Origin: Actinomycetes bacterium
GTDB lineage: Bacteria; Actinomycetota; Actinomycetes; Actinomycetales; Dermatophilaceae
Assembly: GCA_023389095.1 (NCBI GenBank)
Contig: JAEWFB010000301.1
Coordinates: forward strand, 1-9,489
Direction: 5' to 3'
DNA length: 9,489 nt
The notes under the pieces are model-generated. The model had not been told where the DNA came from and ran no database searches. It saw nothing but the letters and a program-made list of their open reading frames with translations. Position 1 is the first letter of the stretch; each line of letters starts with the position of its first letter. Positions 1 to 6,444 of the stretch are shown here, piece after piece. Position numbers and translations under genes: made by a program.

Positions 1-1103
1 AGGACGAGCACGGCGGCGCCGCGCAGGACGATGTCGTCGGACCGGTCGGCGAGGCGCACGGCCAGGTGCGCTTCCGGCCGGGCGAGCAGGCGGGAGCGGA
101 GCGTGGCCTCGAGGGCGTCGCGCAGGACGCCGCCGAGCAGGTGCTCCGGCCCGGAGAGGACGACCTCGGACAGGTCGAGGGCCGCCACGACGGGGGCGAG
201 GGCGATGCCGAGTCGCTCGCCCGCCTCGCGCAGGGGTGCGTCGTCGCCCGACGCGGCGAGCGCCTTCTCGAGGTTGGGGGCCGACAGCCACGTCTCGAGG
301 CAGCCGACCTTCCCGCAGCGGCAGCGGGCCCCGCCGTCGGTGCCGACGGTGACGTGCCCGATCTCGCCCGCGGCGAAGTGGGCACCGCGGACGCGCTGGC
401 CACCGACGATGAGCCCGCCACCGACACCGCGCCCGATCTTGACGAGGACGAGGTCGTCGCCACCGTCGCCGAGCGTGTAGTCGGCGTGGACCGCGGCGTC
501 GGCGTCGTTGACGACGAAGACGGGCAGGTCGGTGGCCTCGGCGACGATGTCGCGCAGCGGCACGTCGGTCCAGCCGAGGTTGGGGGCGGTGTCGACGACG
601 CCACCGGGCCCGACGATGCCGGGGGTGCCGACGCCGATGCCGAGCAGCGGCGCGGTGGCGGCCGCGACGAGCTCGTGGACGAGGTCGAGCACGGTGTCGA
701 CGACGGCCTGGCCGGAGTCCTCGCCGATGGCCCGCTCGGCGCGCACGAGGATGTTGCCGTCGAGGTCGAGGACGGCGCCGCGGAGCACCTCGTGGGCGGC
801 GAGGTCGAGCCCGATGGCCTGCAGGCCGGTGCGGTTGACGTCGACGAGCGTGGCCGGCTTGCCGGGGCGCACCTCGTCGGAGGGCCCGAGCTCGACGGCG
901 TGGCCGCTGTCGATGAGCTCCGCGACGAGGTCGGACACCGTCACCTTGCTCATCCCGAGGCGGCGGGCGAGGTCGGCCCGGCTCATGGCGCCCACGGAGT
1001 AGAGCAGCTGGAGCACGAGCGACAGGTTGTGCCGGCGGCCGTGGGCGGGGAGCACGGCGGTGCGCGGCGAGACGCGTCGGGCGCGGGACAGGGCGGTGGT
1101 CAC
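1..1103 (-). CDS. ROK-family transcriptional repressor (C-terminus beyond left edge)
   Basis: A sugar-responsive DNA-binding repressor of the ROK (NagC/XylR) family; 367 residues are visible with no stop, and the family is usually about 380-410 long, so only a short C-terminus is missing. The N-terminal winged helix-turn-helix spans roughly residues 20-70 (SRADLARRLGMSKVTVSDLV). The actin-like sugar-binding fold follows, with GIGVGTPGIV (155-164), NDADAA (199-204), GRGVGGG (224-230) and GEIGH (246-250). The ROK zinc site is complete: His250 plus CRCGKVGCLE (Cys261, Cys263, Cys268). The GTG start is chosen because an in-frame stop lies only 18 bases upstream and no purine-rich ribosome site precedes it. 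A TTTACT box seven bases before the GTG suggests a leaderless transcript. The palindrome in the same place suggests autorepression. The ligand cannot be read from the sequence; target genes probably lie to the left. Confidence 0.93.
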   Translation of the reverse strand, partial: MTTALSRARRVSPRTAVLPAHGRRHNLSLVLQLLYSVGAMSRADLARRLGMSKVTVSDLVAELIDSGHAVELGPSDEVRPGKPATLVDVNRTGLQAIGLDLAAHEVLRGAVLDLDGNILVRAERAIGEDSGQAVVDTVLDLVHELVAAATAPLLGIGVGTPGIVGPGGVVDTAPNLGWTDVPLRDIVAEATDLPVFVVNDADAAVHADYTLGDGGDDLVLVKIGRGVGGGLIVGGQRVRGAHFAAGEIGHVTVGTDGGARCRCGKVGCLETWLSAPNLEKALAASGDDAPLREAGERLGIALAPVVAALDLSEVVLSGPEHLLGGVLRDALEATLRSRLLARPEAHLAVRLADRSDDIVLRGAAVLV

Positions 1104-1107
1104 GAGG

Positions 1108-1126
1108 GTTAGTAAAGTTTACTAAC
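1108..1126. promoter_or_regulatory. Perfect 19-bp palindromic operator at the ROK gene start
   Basis: GTTAGTAAAGTTTACTAAC is a perfect inverted repeat with nine-base arms around a central G. It is strikingly AT-rich for this genome and ends four bases upstream of the ROK regulator's GTG. It overlaps a TTTACT -10-like box for that gene, with TTGCGC 18 bases further upstream as a weak -35. AT-rich palindromes of this general form are typical operators for ROK repressors, so self-binding is the simplest reading. The divergent DUF2277 gene starts about 100 bases away and could also be affected. Confidence 0.8.
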
Positions 1127-1214
1127 TTCCAATCGCGCAAGGGTTCCGGCGACATTGTTTCTCCGGGGTTGGTTCCGCCCCGTCCGCCGGACGTGATGCG
1201 TCGGCGGGCCGACA

Positions 1215-1220
1215 TACGCT
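1215..1220 (+). promoter_or_regulatory. -10 box of a probable leaderless promoter for the DUF2277 gene
   Basis: TACGCT fits the actinobacterial TANNNT -10 pattern and sits exactly six bases before the ATG at 1227, which would place the transcription start at or next to the A of the start codon. There is no ribosome-binding site in front of this ATG. No convincing -35 element is seen. Confidence 0.6.
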
Positions 1221-1226
1221 CGGGGC

Positions 1227-1502
1227 ATGTGCCGCAACATCCGACAGCTCCACAACTTCGAGCCCGCCGCGACCTCCGAGGAGGTCCGCGCCGCCGCCCT
1301 CCAGTACGTGCGCAAGGTCAGCGGCAGCACCAAGCCCAGCCAGGCCAACCAGCACGCCTTCGACGAGGCGGTCGAGGCGATCGCCCACGCCACCCAGCAC
1401 CTGCTCGACCACCTGACCACGAGCGCACCGCCCAAGGACCGCGAGGTCGAGCGGCAGAAGGCCCGCGAGCGCAACGCCGTCCGCTTCGGCACGCCCGCCT
1501 GA
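1227..1502 (+). CDS. DUF2277 family protein
   Basis: A 91-residue soluble protein matching the DUF2277 family over its full length. The start MCRNIRQLHNFEP, the central ALQYVRKVSGSTKPSQAN and the C-terminal PPKDREVE segment are the family's conserved blocks. It is charged and helical in character, with no signal peptide or membrane segment, and one cysteine at position 2. The function of DUF2277 proteins is unknown to me and I assign none. The ATG has no Shine-Dalgarno sequence but a TANNNT box lies six bases upstream, so it is probably translated from a leaderless transcript. The next gene begins 51 bases downstream on the same strand and may be co-transcribed. Confidence 0.9.
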   Translation: MCRNIRQLHNFEPAATSEEVRAAALQYVRKVSGSTKPSQANQHAFDEAVEAIAHATQHLLDHLTTSAPPKDREVERQKARERNAVRFGTPA

Positions 1503-1553
1503 CCGGCTCCGGCTCCCGCGCCCGTTCGCCGACCCGCGCTTCCGGACCGCCCC

Positions 1554-2696
1554 GTGTCGATCGTCGTCGCCGTCGTCGCGGCGCTCCTCGCGCTGCTCAC
1601 CCTCGCGCTGCTCACCCTCGCCCTGCACCGCCGCCTCGCCGTCGCCCCCGGCTGGCCCCGCGGCGTCCGGCTCACCTCCGCCGCCCTCCTCGGGCTCACC
1701 TGGCTGCTCACCCTCACCGCGTTCGCCATGCAGTCCGGCGCGCTCGACCCCCGGCGCGGCCGGTGGGTCGCCTGGGCGGGCCTGACGTGGCTCGTCGTCG
1801 CCTGGTACCTGCTGATGGGCGTCGCAGTCCTCGGGATCGCCTGTCTTGCAGTGCGGCTCGTGAGGCGCCCCGACCTGCGTCGCACCCTTCTGCGGGTCGG
1901 CACCCCGCTCGTCGTCGTCGCGGCAGTCGGCGCCACGGGCTACGGGGTGTCCGAGGCGTCCCAGCCGTCGGTGACGCCGGTGACCGTCACCAGCCCTGAC
2001 CTGCCGGCCGGCCTCGACGGGCTGCGCATCGTCCTCGTCACCGACCTGCACGCCGGGCCAATCCGCGAGGCGTCGTTCACCCGACGCGTCGTCGACCTCG
2101 TCAACGCCCAGCGCCCCGACGTCGTCGTCCTCGGCGGCGACCTCGTCGACGGTCGCGGCGCCCAGGTCGGCGAAGTGCTCGCCCCGCTCGCCGACCTCCG
2201 TGCCCCGCTCGGCGTCTACGCGGTCAGCGGCAACCACGAGTTCATCTCCCAGGAGGCCGACGCGTGGCTGACGCGCTGGGAGACCCTCAGCATCCGCGTC
2301 CTGCGCAACGAGCACGTCCGGATCGAGCGGGGCGGGGCGAGCCTGACGGTGGCCGGCGTCCACGACCCCACCGGGCGCGGCACCGACGCGAGCGACGCGG
2401 CCCGCGCGCTGCAGGGCGTCGACCCGGCCGGGTTCACCCTGTTCGTGGCCCACCAGCCCAAGACGGCCGAGAACGTCCAGGGCCGTGGCGTCGACCTCCA
2501 GCTGTCGGGGCACACGCACGGCGGGCAGGTGTGGCCGTTCCGCTACCTCGTGCCCCTCCCGCAGCCGGTGCTCGACGGGCTCGCCACCGTCGGCGACGTG
2601 CCGGTCCTGACGAGCCGCGGCGTCGGGGCGTGGGGCCCGCCGGTCCGGGTACTCGCCCCACCCGAGGTCCCCGTCGTCACGCTGCGCCGCGGCTGA
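1554..2696 (+). CDS. Membrane-anchored metallophosphoesterase (YkuE/YaeI-like)
   Basis: A 380-residue calcineurin-like phosphoesterase with an N-terminal membrane domain. Hydrophobic segments lie near residues 3-24, 41-60, 72-100 and 116-130. The catalytic domain from about residue 155 carries the full metal-binding set: DLH (Asp164, His166), GGD (Asp196), GNHE (Asn227, His228), VAHQP (His300) and GHTHGG (His320, His322). This arrangement resembles the YkuE/YaeI group, in which some members hydrolyse phosphodiester or lipid pyrophosphate bonds at the membrane; the substrate here is not known. The GTG at 1554 is the first usable start after the in-frame stop of the preceding gene (1500-1502), and it keeps the first membrane helix. 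It lacks a clear ribosome-binding site, so the start is less certain than the gene. Confidence 0.92.
   Translation: MSIVVAVVAALLALLTLALLTLALHRRLAVAPGWPRGVRLTSAALLGLTWLLTLTAFAMQSGALDPRRGRWVAWAGLTWLVVAWYLLMGVAVLGIACLAVRLVRRPDLRRTLLRVGTPLVVVAAVGATGYGVSEASQPSVTPVTVTSPDLPAGLDGLRIVLVTDLHAGPIREASFTRRVVDLVNAQRPDVVVLGGDLVDGRGAQVGEVLAPLADLRAPLGVYAVSGNHEFISQEADAWLTRWETLSIRVLRNEHVRIERGGASLTVAGVHDPTGRGTDASDAARALQGVDPAGFTLFVAHQPKTAENVQGRGVDLQLSGHTHGGQVWPFRYLVPLPQPVLDGLATVGDVPVLTSRGVGAWGPPVRVLAPPEVPVVTLRRG
1589..1618 (+). repeat. Perfect 15-bp tandem duplication in the first membrane helix
   Basis: CGCGCTGCTCACCCT occurs twice head-to-tail (1589-1603 and 1604-1618) and begins a third copy. In frame it doubles a five-residue hydrophobic unit (ALLTL) inside the first transmembrane helix of the metallophosphoesterase. 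A gain or loss of a unit would preserve the reading frame and change the helix by five residues. Confidence 0.8.
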
Positions 2697-2757
2697 GCCG
2701 GTCCGAGCTCCCGCCCGGCCCCGGCTCGACGGCGCTGCGCCGGTCGCCGCCCACCCC

Positions 2758-2763
2758 TACGCT
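2758..2763 (+). promoter_or_regulatory. -10 box of a probable leaderless promoter for the methyltransferase
   Basis: TACGCT lies exactly six bases before the ATG at 2770, the same hexamer and spacing as in front of the DUF2277 gene. No ribosome-binding site separates it from the ATG. It implies that the methyltransferase has its own promoter in the 73-base gap after the phosphoesterase. Confidence 0.6.
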
Positions 2764-2769
2764 CGGGCC

Positions 2770-3390
2770 ATGGGCTTCTGGGCGAGGCAGGTGACGCCGC
2801 GGCTCGTCGCCGGCGGCGAGAGCGAGGCCATCATCGACCTGCGCCGGCGCGCCTGCGCCGGCCTGCACGGGGAGGTCGTCGAGCTCGGGTTCGGCAGCGG
2901 CGGCAACGTCGGCCTCTACCCGGTCGAGGTCACCCGGGTCGTCGCGGTCGAGCCCTCCGACGTCGGCTGGAGCCTCGGCGAGCGGCGTCGGGCGGGCAGC
3001 CCGATCCCGGTCGTGCGCGGAGGGCTCGACGGCCAGCACCTCGAGCTGCCCGACGACAGCGCCGACGCCGTCCTGTCGACGTTCACCCTCTGCACGATCC
3101 CCGACGTCACGGCCGCCCTCGGCGAGGTGCGCCGGGTGCTCCGACCGGGGGGTGCCCTCCACTTCCTCGAGCACGGCGTCGCGCCCGACGAGGGGGTACG
3201 ACGCTGGCAGCGACGCCTCGAGCCGCTGCAGAAGCGGGCCTTCGACGGCTGCCACCTGACCCGCCCCATCGACCGGATCGTGGCGGAGTCGGGGCTCGAG
3301 GTCGTCGAGCTCGACCGCGCCTACGCACCGCTCCCGCGGCTCATGCGGCCCTGGGCCTTCGGCTACCTCGGCCGCGCCGTCAAGCACTAG
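2770..3390 (+). CDS. Class I SAM-dependent methyltransferase (METTL7/UbiE-like)
   Basis: A 206-residue Rossmann-fold methyltransferase. Motif I is VVELGFGSGGNVGLYP (residues 36-51), the SAM-binding glycine-rich loop. The acidic end of strand beta2 is in VAVEPSD (58-64). Motif II/III follow as STFTLCTIPDVTAALGEV (103-120) and RVLRPGGALHFLEHG (122-136). The CTIPD and FLEHG stretches with a following RW..RLEPLQKR segment resemble METTL7-type thiol methyltransferases and the wider UbiE group. There is no membrane anchor. The substrate cannot be deduced; the neighbours (phosphoesterase upstream, alkane operon convergent downstream) give no clear pathway. The ATG at 2770 is supported by a TANNNT box six bases upstream. 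Confidence 0.88.
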   Translation: MGFWARQVTPRLVAGGESEAIIDLRRRACAGLHGEVVELGFGSGGNVGLYPVEVTRVVAVEPSDVGWSLGERRRAGSPIPVVRGGLDGQHLELPDDSADAVLSTFTLCTIPDVTAALGEVRRVLRPGGALHFLEHGVAPDEGVRRWQRRLEPLQKRAFDGCHLTRPIDRIVAESGLEVVELDRAYAPLPRLMRPWAFGYLGRAVKH

Positions 3391-3411
3391 CGCCTTCCCC
3401 CGTCCCGCCGT

Positions 3412-3460
3412 GACGGAGTGTTCTCTCGATCGTCCCTGGCAATCGGAAGAACACTCCGTC
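3412..3460. repeat. Long inverted repeat at a convergent gene junction
   Basis: The 19-base arms at 3412-3430 and 3442-3460 match at 17 of 19 positions; the outer 13 bases (GACGGAGTGTTCT and its complement) are perfect. The loop is 11 bases. It lies 21 bases after the methyltransferase stop and about 50 bases after the tetR stop, between two converging genes, so it could act as a bidirectional terminator. It has no T-tract on either strand, which weakens that reading. Its right arm is made of tandem repeat units, so it may instead be part of a repeat family. Confidence 0.75.
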
Positions 3461-3509
3461 CCTGGCAATCGAAAGAACACTCCGCCACTGAGAATCGAAA
3501 GAACAGCGC
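3432..3509. repeat. Three tandem 26-bp direct repeats
   Basis: Units lie at 3432-3457, 3458-3483 and 3484-3509 with no spacers. Units 1 and 2 differ at one base; unit 3 matches unit 2 at 19 of 26 positions. The shared core is AATCGAAAGAACA, with G in place of one A in unit 1. A degenerate inverted copy lies just upstream at 3412-3430. The array ends immediately before the stop codon of tetR. The pattern suggests a tandemly expanded intergenic element, or an array of protein-binding sites; it does not look like a CRISPR because no unique spacers separate the units. Confidence 0.85.
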
Positions 3510-3510
3510 G

Positions 3511-4092
3511 TCACACGGGTCGCAGGACGCGTCCGGCGACCCAGGCGATGTCGTCGGCGACCTGCGCCGGCGGGCCGCCCGGCCGCACGACGTGGCTGAG
3601 CACGACGCGCACGACGACGTCGACGGCGGCGCGGCGGCGGCGCGGCTCGAGCGCGACGTCGTAGCCGTCGAGCCGGCCGAGGACCATGTCGGACGCGACG
3701 TCGACGAGCACGTCGGAGCGCGTCGTCAGCAGCGGCATCAGCTCGGTGTCGCCGCCGTGGGTGAAGGTGGCGAGCGCCCGCAGCAGCGGGCTCTCGGCCG
3801 CGAGGTCGAGCACCGCGCGCACGGCCGCGCGTACCGCCGCGTCGAGGTCGCTCGGGTGCGCTTCGAAGGCGTCGCCGACGGCGGCCAGGAACCGCTCGAG
3901 CTCGCGCAGCACCATGGCCTCGCCCAGGGCCGGCTTCGACCCGAGCTCGTTGTAGACCGTCTGGCGCGACACCCCGACCCGAGCCGCGAGCGCCGCCATC
4001 GTCACGGCCGCCCAGCCGACCTCCGAGGTGAGCGCCGCGGCCTCCGCGACGATCCGCTCGCGCAGCGTCGGCGTCGTCGTCATGACGGTCAT
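3511..4092 (-). CDS. TetR-family regulator of the alkane operon (AlkX-like)
   Basis: A 193-residue TetR/AcrR repressor. The N-terminal helix-turn-helix covers about residues 9-56, with MAALAARVGVSRQTVYNELG as the diagnostic recognition segment; the remaining helical domain would bind the effector and form the dimer. It lies 31 bases downstream of the alkane monooxygenase on the same strand, so both are probably on one transcript. In Dietzia a TetR gene (alkX) directly follows an AlkB-rubredoxin fusion (alkW1) and represses its own operon, relieved by fatty acids; the same job is inferred here from order and family. The ATG at 4092 is chosen because GGAGGG lies nine bases upstream; the in-frame ATG at 4083 would be 18 bases from it. 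Its C-terminal coding end abuts the 26-bp repeats. Confidence 0.9.
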   Translation of the reverse strand: MTVMTTTPTLRERIVAEAAALTSEVGWAAVTMAALAARVGVSRQTVYNELGSKPALGEAMVLRELERFLAAVGDAFEAHPSDLDAAVRAAVRAVLDLAAESPLLRALATFTHGGDTELMPLLTTRSDVLVDVASDMVLGRLDGYDVALEPRRRRAAVDVVVRVVLSHVVRPGGPPAQVADDIAWVAGRVLRPV

Positions 4093-4123
4093 CGTAGGCA
4101 GCCCTCCGCGGCGACCTCGCCCG

Positions 4124-5566
4124 TCACGGCGACGTGGCGACGAGGAAGTCGACCTTCTCGCGCACGCCACAGTCGGGACAGCACCAGTCGTCGGGCACGT
4201 CGGCCCACGCGGTGCCGGCCGGGAACCCTTGTCGCACATCGCCCTTCGCCTCGTCGAACACGTAGCCGCACCCCGGGCACGCGTGCTGCCGAGCCGCTCT
4301 GCGGGCGCCCAGACCCAGCCCGGCCACCTCGGCGACCGCGCCGGCCCACACAGCGTCGGCCCCGCCGGCATCCAGGGTCGCCGACGCGTCGGGCGGCGGA
4401 TAGGCGGCCAGGACGCGGGCGCGCCGGCGGGGCTGGATGTTGGCGAGCCGCACGTCGCCGCCGTAGTGCGCGAGCACCCGGGGGTCCATGACGCGTCGCC
4501 ACAGCGGCGGCACGAGCGCGAGCACGATCATCCCCGCGTAGCCGGTCGGCAGCACCGGCGACTCGGCGTAGTCGCGCAGCGTCTGGTAGCGACGCGTCGG
4601 GTTGGCGTGGTGGTCGCTGTGCCGCTGCAGGTGGTAGAGCAGGACGTTCGTCGCGATGTTGTTGCTGTTCCACGAGTGGCTGGGGTCGACCCGCTCGAAG
4701 CGCTGCCGACCGGGCTGCCCGACGACCTGGCGCAGCATCCCGTAGTGCTCCATGTAGTTGACGACCTCGAGCAGCGAGAGCCCGACGAACGCCTGGACGA
4801 GCAGGTACGGCAGCACCCCGATGCCGAGCCAGGCCACGAGCACGCCCCAGAGCAGCGCCGACAGGAGCCAGGCGCTGACGACGTCGTTCGACAGCCGCCA
4901 CGGGTGCAGCCGACGCCGGGCGAGCCGCCGCTTCTCGAGGCGCCACGCGCTGCGCAGCGACCCGACGACGGTGCGCGGCCAGAAGGCGTAGAAGCTCTCC
5001 CCGACGCGGCTGCTCGCGGGGTCGGCGGGCGTCGCGACCCGGACGTGGTGTCCCCGGTTGTGCTCGATGTAGAAGTGGCCGTAGAAGCTCTGCGCGAGCG
5101 CGACCTTGGCGAGCCAGCGCTCGTGGCTCTCCTTCTTGTGGCCCAGCTCGTGGGCGGTGTTGATGCCGATGCCGCCGACGCAGCCGATGGAGACCGCGAG
5201 GCCCACCTTGTCGAGCGTCGTCAGGCCGCCGTGGGTGATGACCCACATGGCGGCGACGAGGCCGACGTACTGGATCGGCAGGAACCAGTAGGTGATCCAG
5301 CGGTAGTAGCGGTCGCTCTCGAGCGCCTCGATGAGCTCGTCGGGCGGGTTGCTCCGGTCGAGGCCGGCGACGAGGTCGATGAGCGGGACGACGCCGAGGA
5401 TGACGATCGGGCCGATCCAGAACCAGATGCCCCAGCCGGTCGCCGCATGCAGCCCGAGGCCCACGAAGGCGAGCGACGGGACGACGAGCCCGATGAGCCA
5501 GAGGTGGCGCTTCGGGTCGCGCCAGCGTTCGGTCGTGCCGGTCGGGACCGTTCCTGCTGCCGTCAT
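4124..5566 (-). CDS. alkB: Alkane 1-monooxygenase with fused C-terminal rubredoxin
   Basis: A 480-residue membrane hydroxylase that oxidises the terminal carbon of alkanes, using a di-iron centre and electrons from rubredoxin. The AlkB part has several membrane helices (about residues 22-40, 46-66, 92-111, 121-136, 231-265) and all the histidine boxes: HELGHK (139-144), EHNRGHHVRVATPADP (168-183), NYMEHYGM (270-277) and LQRHSDHH (313-320). After a variable linker (about 385-427) comes a complete rubredoxin of about 45 residues, CPGCGY (Cys430, Cys433) and CPDCG (Cys463, Cys466), with an extra adjacent Cys462. Such fusions are known in actinobacteria (AlkW type). No rubredoxin reductase gene is in the window, so reductase must come from elsewhere. 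The ATG at 5566 has GGAGG five bases upstream; a further in-frame ATG at 5623 lies upstream of the likely transcription start. Confidence 0.96.
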   Translation of the reverse strand: MTAAGTVPTGTTERWRDPKRHLWLIGLVVPSLAFVGLGLHAATGWGIWFWIGPIVILGVVPLIDLVAGLDRSNPPDELIEALESDRYYRWITYWFLPIQYVGLVAAMWVITHGGLTTLDKVGLAVSIGCVGGIGINTAHELGHKKESHERWLAKVALAQSFYGHFYIEHNRGHHVRVATPADPASSRVGESFYAFWPRTVVGSLRSAWRLEKRRLARRRLHPWRLSNDVVSAWLLSALLWGVLVAWLGIGVLPYLLVQAFVGLSLLEVVNYMEHYGMLRQVVGQPGRQRFERVDPSHSWNSNNIATNVLLYHLQRHSDHHANPTRRYQTLRDYAESPVLPTGYAGMIVLALVPPLWRRVMDPRVLAHYGGDVRLANIQPRRRARVLAAYPPPDASATLDAGGADAVWAGAVAEVAGLGLGARRAARQHACPGCGYVFDEAKGDVRQGFPAGTAWADVPDDWCCPDCGVREKVDFLVATSP

Positions 5567-5586
5567 GGGAGCCTCCACATCGTCGG

Positions 5587-5641
5587 TTGACACAAACGTA
5601 GAAGATGTAAACCAACTTGACAAGAGCGAGTGGAATGTAAA
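5587..5641 (-). promoter_or_regulatory. alkB promoter covered by two similar operator-like repeats
   Basis: On the minus strand TTGTCA (5618-5623) and TACGTT (5595-5600) are separated by 17 bases, a good -35/-10 pair, placing the transcript start near 5588 and giving a leader of about 22 bases with GGAGG. Read on the plus strand, the same stretch holds two copies of TTGACA-N13-TGTAAA, at 5587-5611 and 5617-5641. Each is an imperfect inverted repeat (arms match at five of six positions), and the two are exactly 30 bases apart, about three helical turns. They cover both promoter boxes, so a bound repressor would block RNA polymerase. The downstream TetR protein is the obvious candidate. Confidence 0.65.
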
Positions 5642-5691
5642 GCGCGAAGACCGTGCGCCGACCGGACCGGCGGAACGTCCGGGGCGGCGGC

Positions 5692-5697
5692 TACCTT
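5692..5697 (+). promoter_or_regulatory. -10 box of a probable leaderless promoter for the AlkD-like gene
   Basis: TACCTT fits TANNNT and lies exactly six bases before the ATG at 5704. The bases between are GACCCC, not a ribosome-binding site. No clear -35 is seen. It would drive the AlkD-MATE pair divergently from the alkane operon. Confidence 0.55.
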
Positions 5698-5703
5698 GAC
5701 CCC

Positions 5704-6444
5704 ATGACCGCCGAGCCGCACCCGGACCTCGCCGCCGAGGTGCGAGAGGCCCTCGCCGCGTCCGCCGACCCCGAGCGGGCCGCCGGCCAGCAGCGCTACA
5801 TGAAGTCCGCGATGCCGTACTTCGGCCTCACGTCACCGCAGCTCAAGGCGGCCCTGAGCCCGCTGCTGCGCGACCCGGGCCTGGCGATGCATTCGCGCGA
5901 CGAGTGGGCGGCCACCGTCGAGCAGCTGTGGAGCACGGCAACCCACCGCGAGCAGCGGTACGCGGCCATCGCGCTCGCCCGCCACCGCGCCTACCGGAAG
6001 TGGGTCGACAGCGACGCGATGCCTCTGTGGGAGAGGCTGATCCGCCAGGGCGCGTGGTGGGACGTCGTCGACGACATCGCCACCCACCTCGTGCGCGACA
6101 CGCTCCTGGCAGCCCCACGGGTCGAGGGGCTGCGGATGCGCGACTGGTCGGGCAGCGACTCCCTGTGGGTCCGGCGCGCCTCGATCATCAGCCAGGTGGG
6201 GGCCGGGGCCCGCCTCGTCCAAAACCTGCTCGCCGACGTCGTCGAGCCCAACCTCGAGGACCGAGACTTCTTCATCCGCAAGGCGATCGGCTGGGCACTG
6301 CGCGACCACGCGCGCCACGACCCCGACTGGGTCCGCGGCTTCGTCACCGACCACCCCGACCTGTCCGGCCTGTCCCGGCGCGAGGCGCTCAAGCACCTCG
6401 GCCCGTCGGCTCCGGCGGCCGCGCTCCCGGGAGCGCCGACATGA
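5704..6444 (+). CDS. DNA alkylation repair glycosylase, AlkD family
   Basis: A 246-residue HEAT-like-repeat protein of the AlkD family, which excises bulky or cationic N3- and N7-alkylpurines from DNA without flipping the base. The four functionally important residues described for Bacillus cereus AlkD (Trp109, Asp113, Arg148, Trp187) all have counterparts here at a constant offset of ten: Trp119 and Asp123 in GAWWDVVDDIA, Arg158 in LWVRRASI, and Trp197 in IRKAIGWALR. This argues strongly for an active enzyme. The reading frame is open further upstream, but the ATG at 5704 fits the family N-terminus and has a TANNNT box six bases before it. Its stop overlaps the next gene's ATG by four bases (ATGA), so the two are translationally coupled. 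The name AlkD concerns DNA alkylation and is unrelated to the neighbouring alkane operon. Confidence 0.93.
   Translation: MTAEPHPDLAAEVREALAASADPERAAGQQRYMKSAMPYFGLTSPQLKAALSPLLRDPGLAMHSRDEWAATVEQLWSTATHREQRYAAIALARHRAYRKWVDSDAMPLWERLIRQGAWWDVVDDIATHLVRDTLLAAPRVEGLRMRDWSGSDSLWVRRASIISQVGAGARLVQNLLADVVEPNLEDRDFFIRKAIGWALRDHARHDPDWVRGFVTDHPDLSGLSRREALKHLGPSAPAAALPGAPT

Noticed and set aside
66..1112. A 348-codon plus-strand open frame opposite the ROK gene
   Set aside because: It is the antisense shadow of the ROK gene. Its protein is a low-complexity run rich in Asp, Glu, Gly, Val and Arg with no motifs, while the minus strand reads a complete ROK zinc site and helix-turn-helix.
1500..1553. 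Stop-codon read-through joining the DUF2277 protein to the phosphoesterase
   Set aside because: The two genes share a frame and no other stop lies between them, but the linker would be Pro/Arg-rich low-complexity sequence and both proteins are full length for their families. Chance is sufficient.
1122..2519. A 465-codon minus-strand open frame opposite the DUF2277 and phosphoesterase genes
   Set aside because: Strong third-position GC keeps the antisense frame open. The product is compositionally biased and matches no family, and the plus strand carries intact family motifs.
3432..3509. A short CRISPR array
   Set aside because: The 26-bp units abut with no unique spacers, only three copies exist, and no cas gene is present.
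4028..5590. A 520-codon plus-strand open frame opposite alkB
   Set aside because: It is the antisense shadow of the alkane monooxygenase and spans the alkB-tetR boundary, with an Asp/Val/Arg-rich product lacking motifs.
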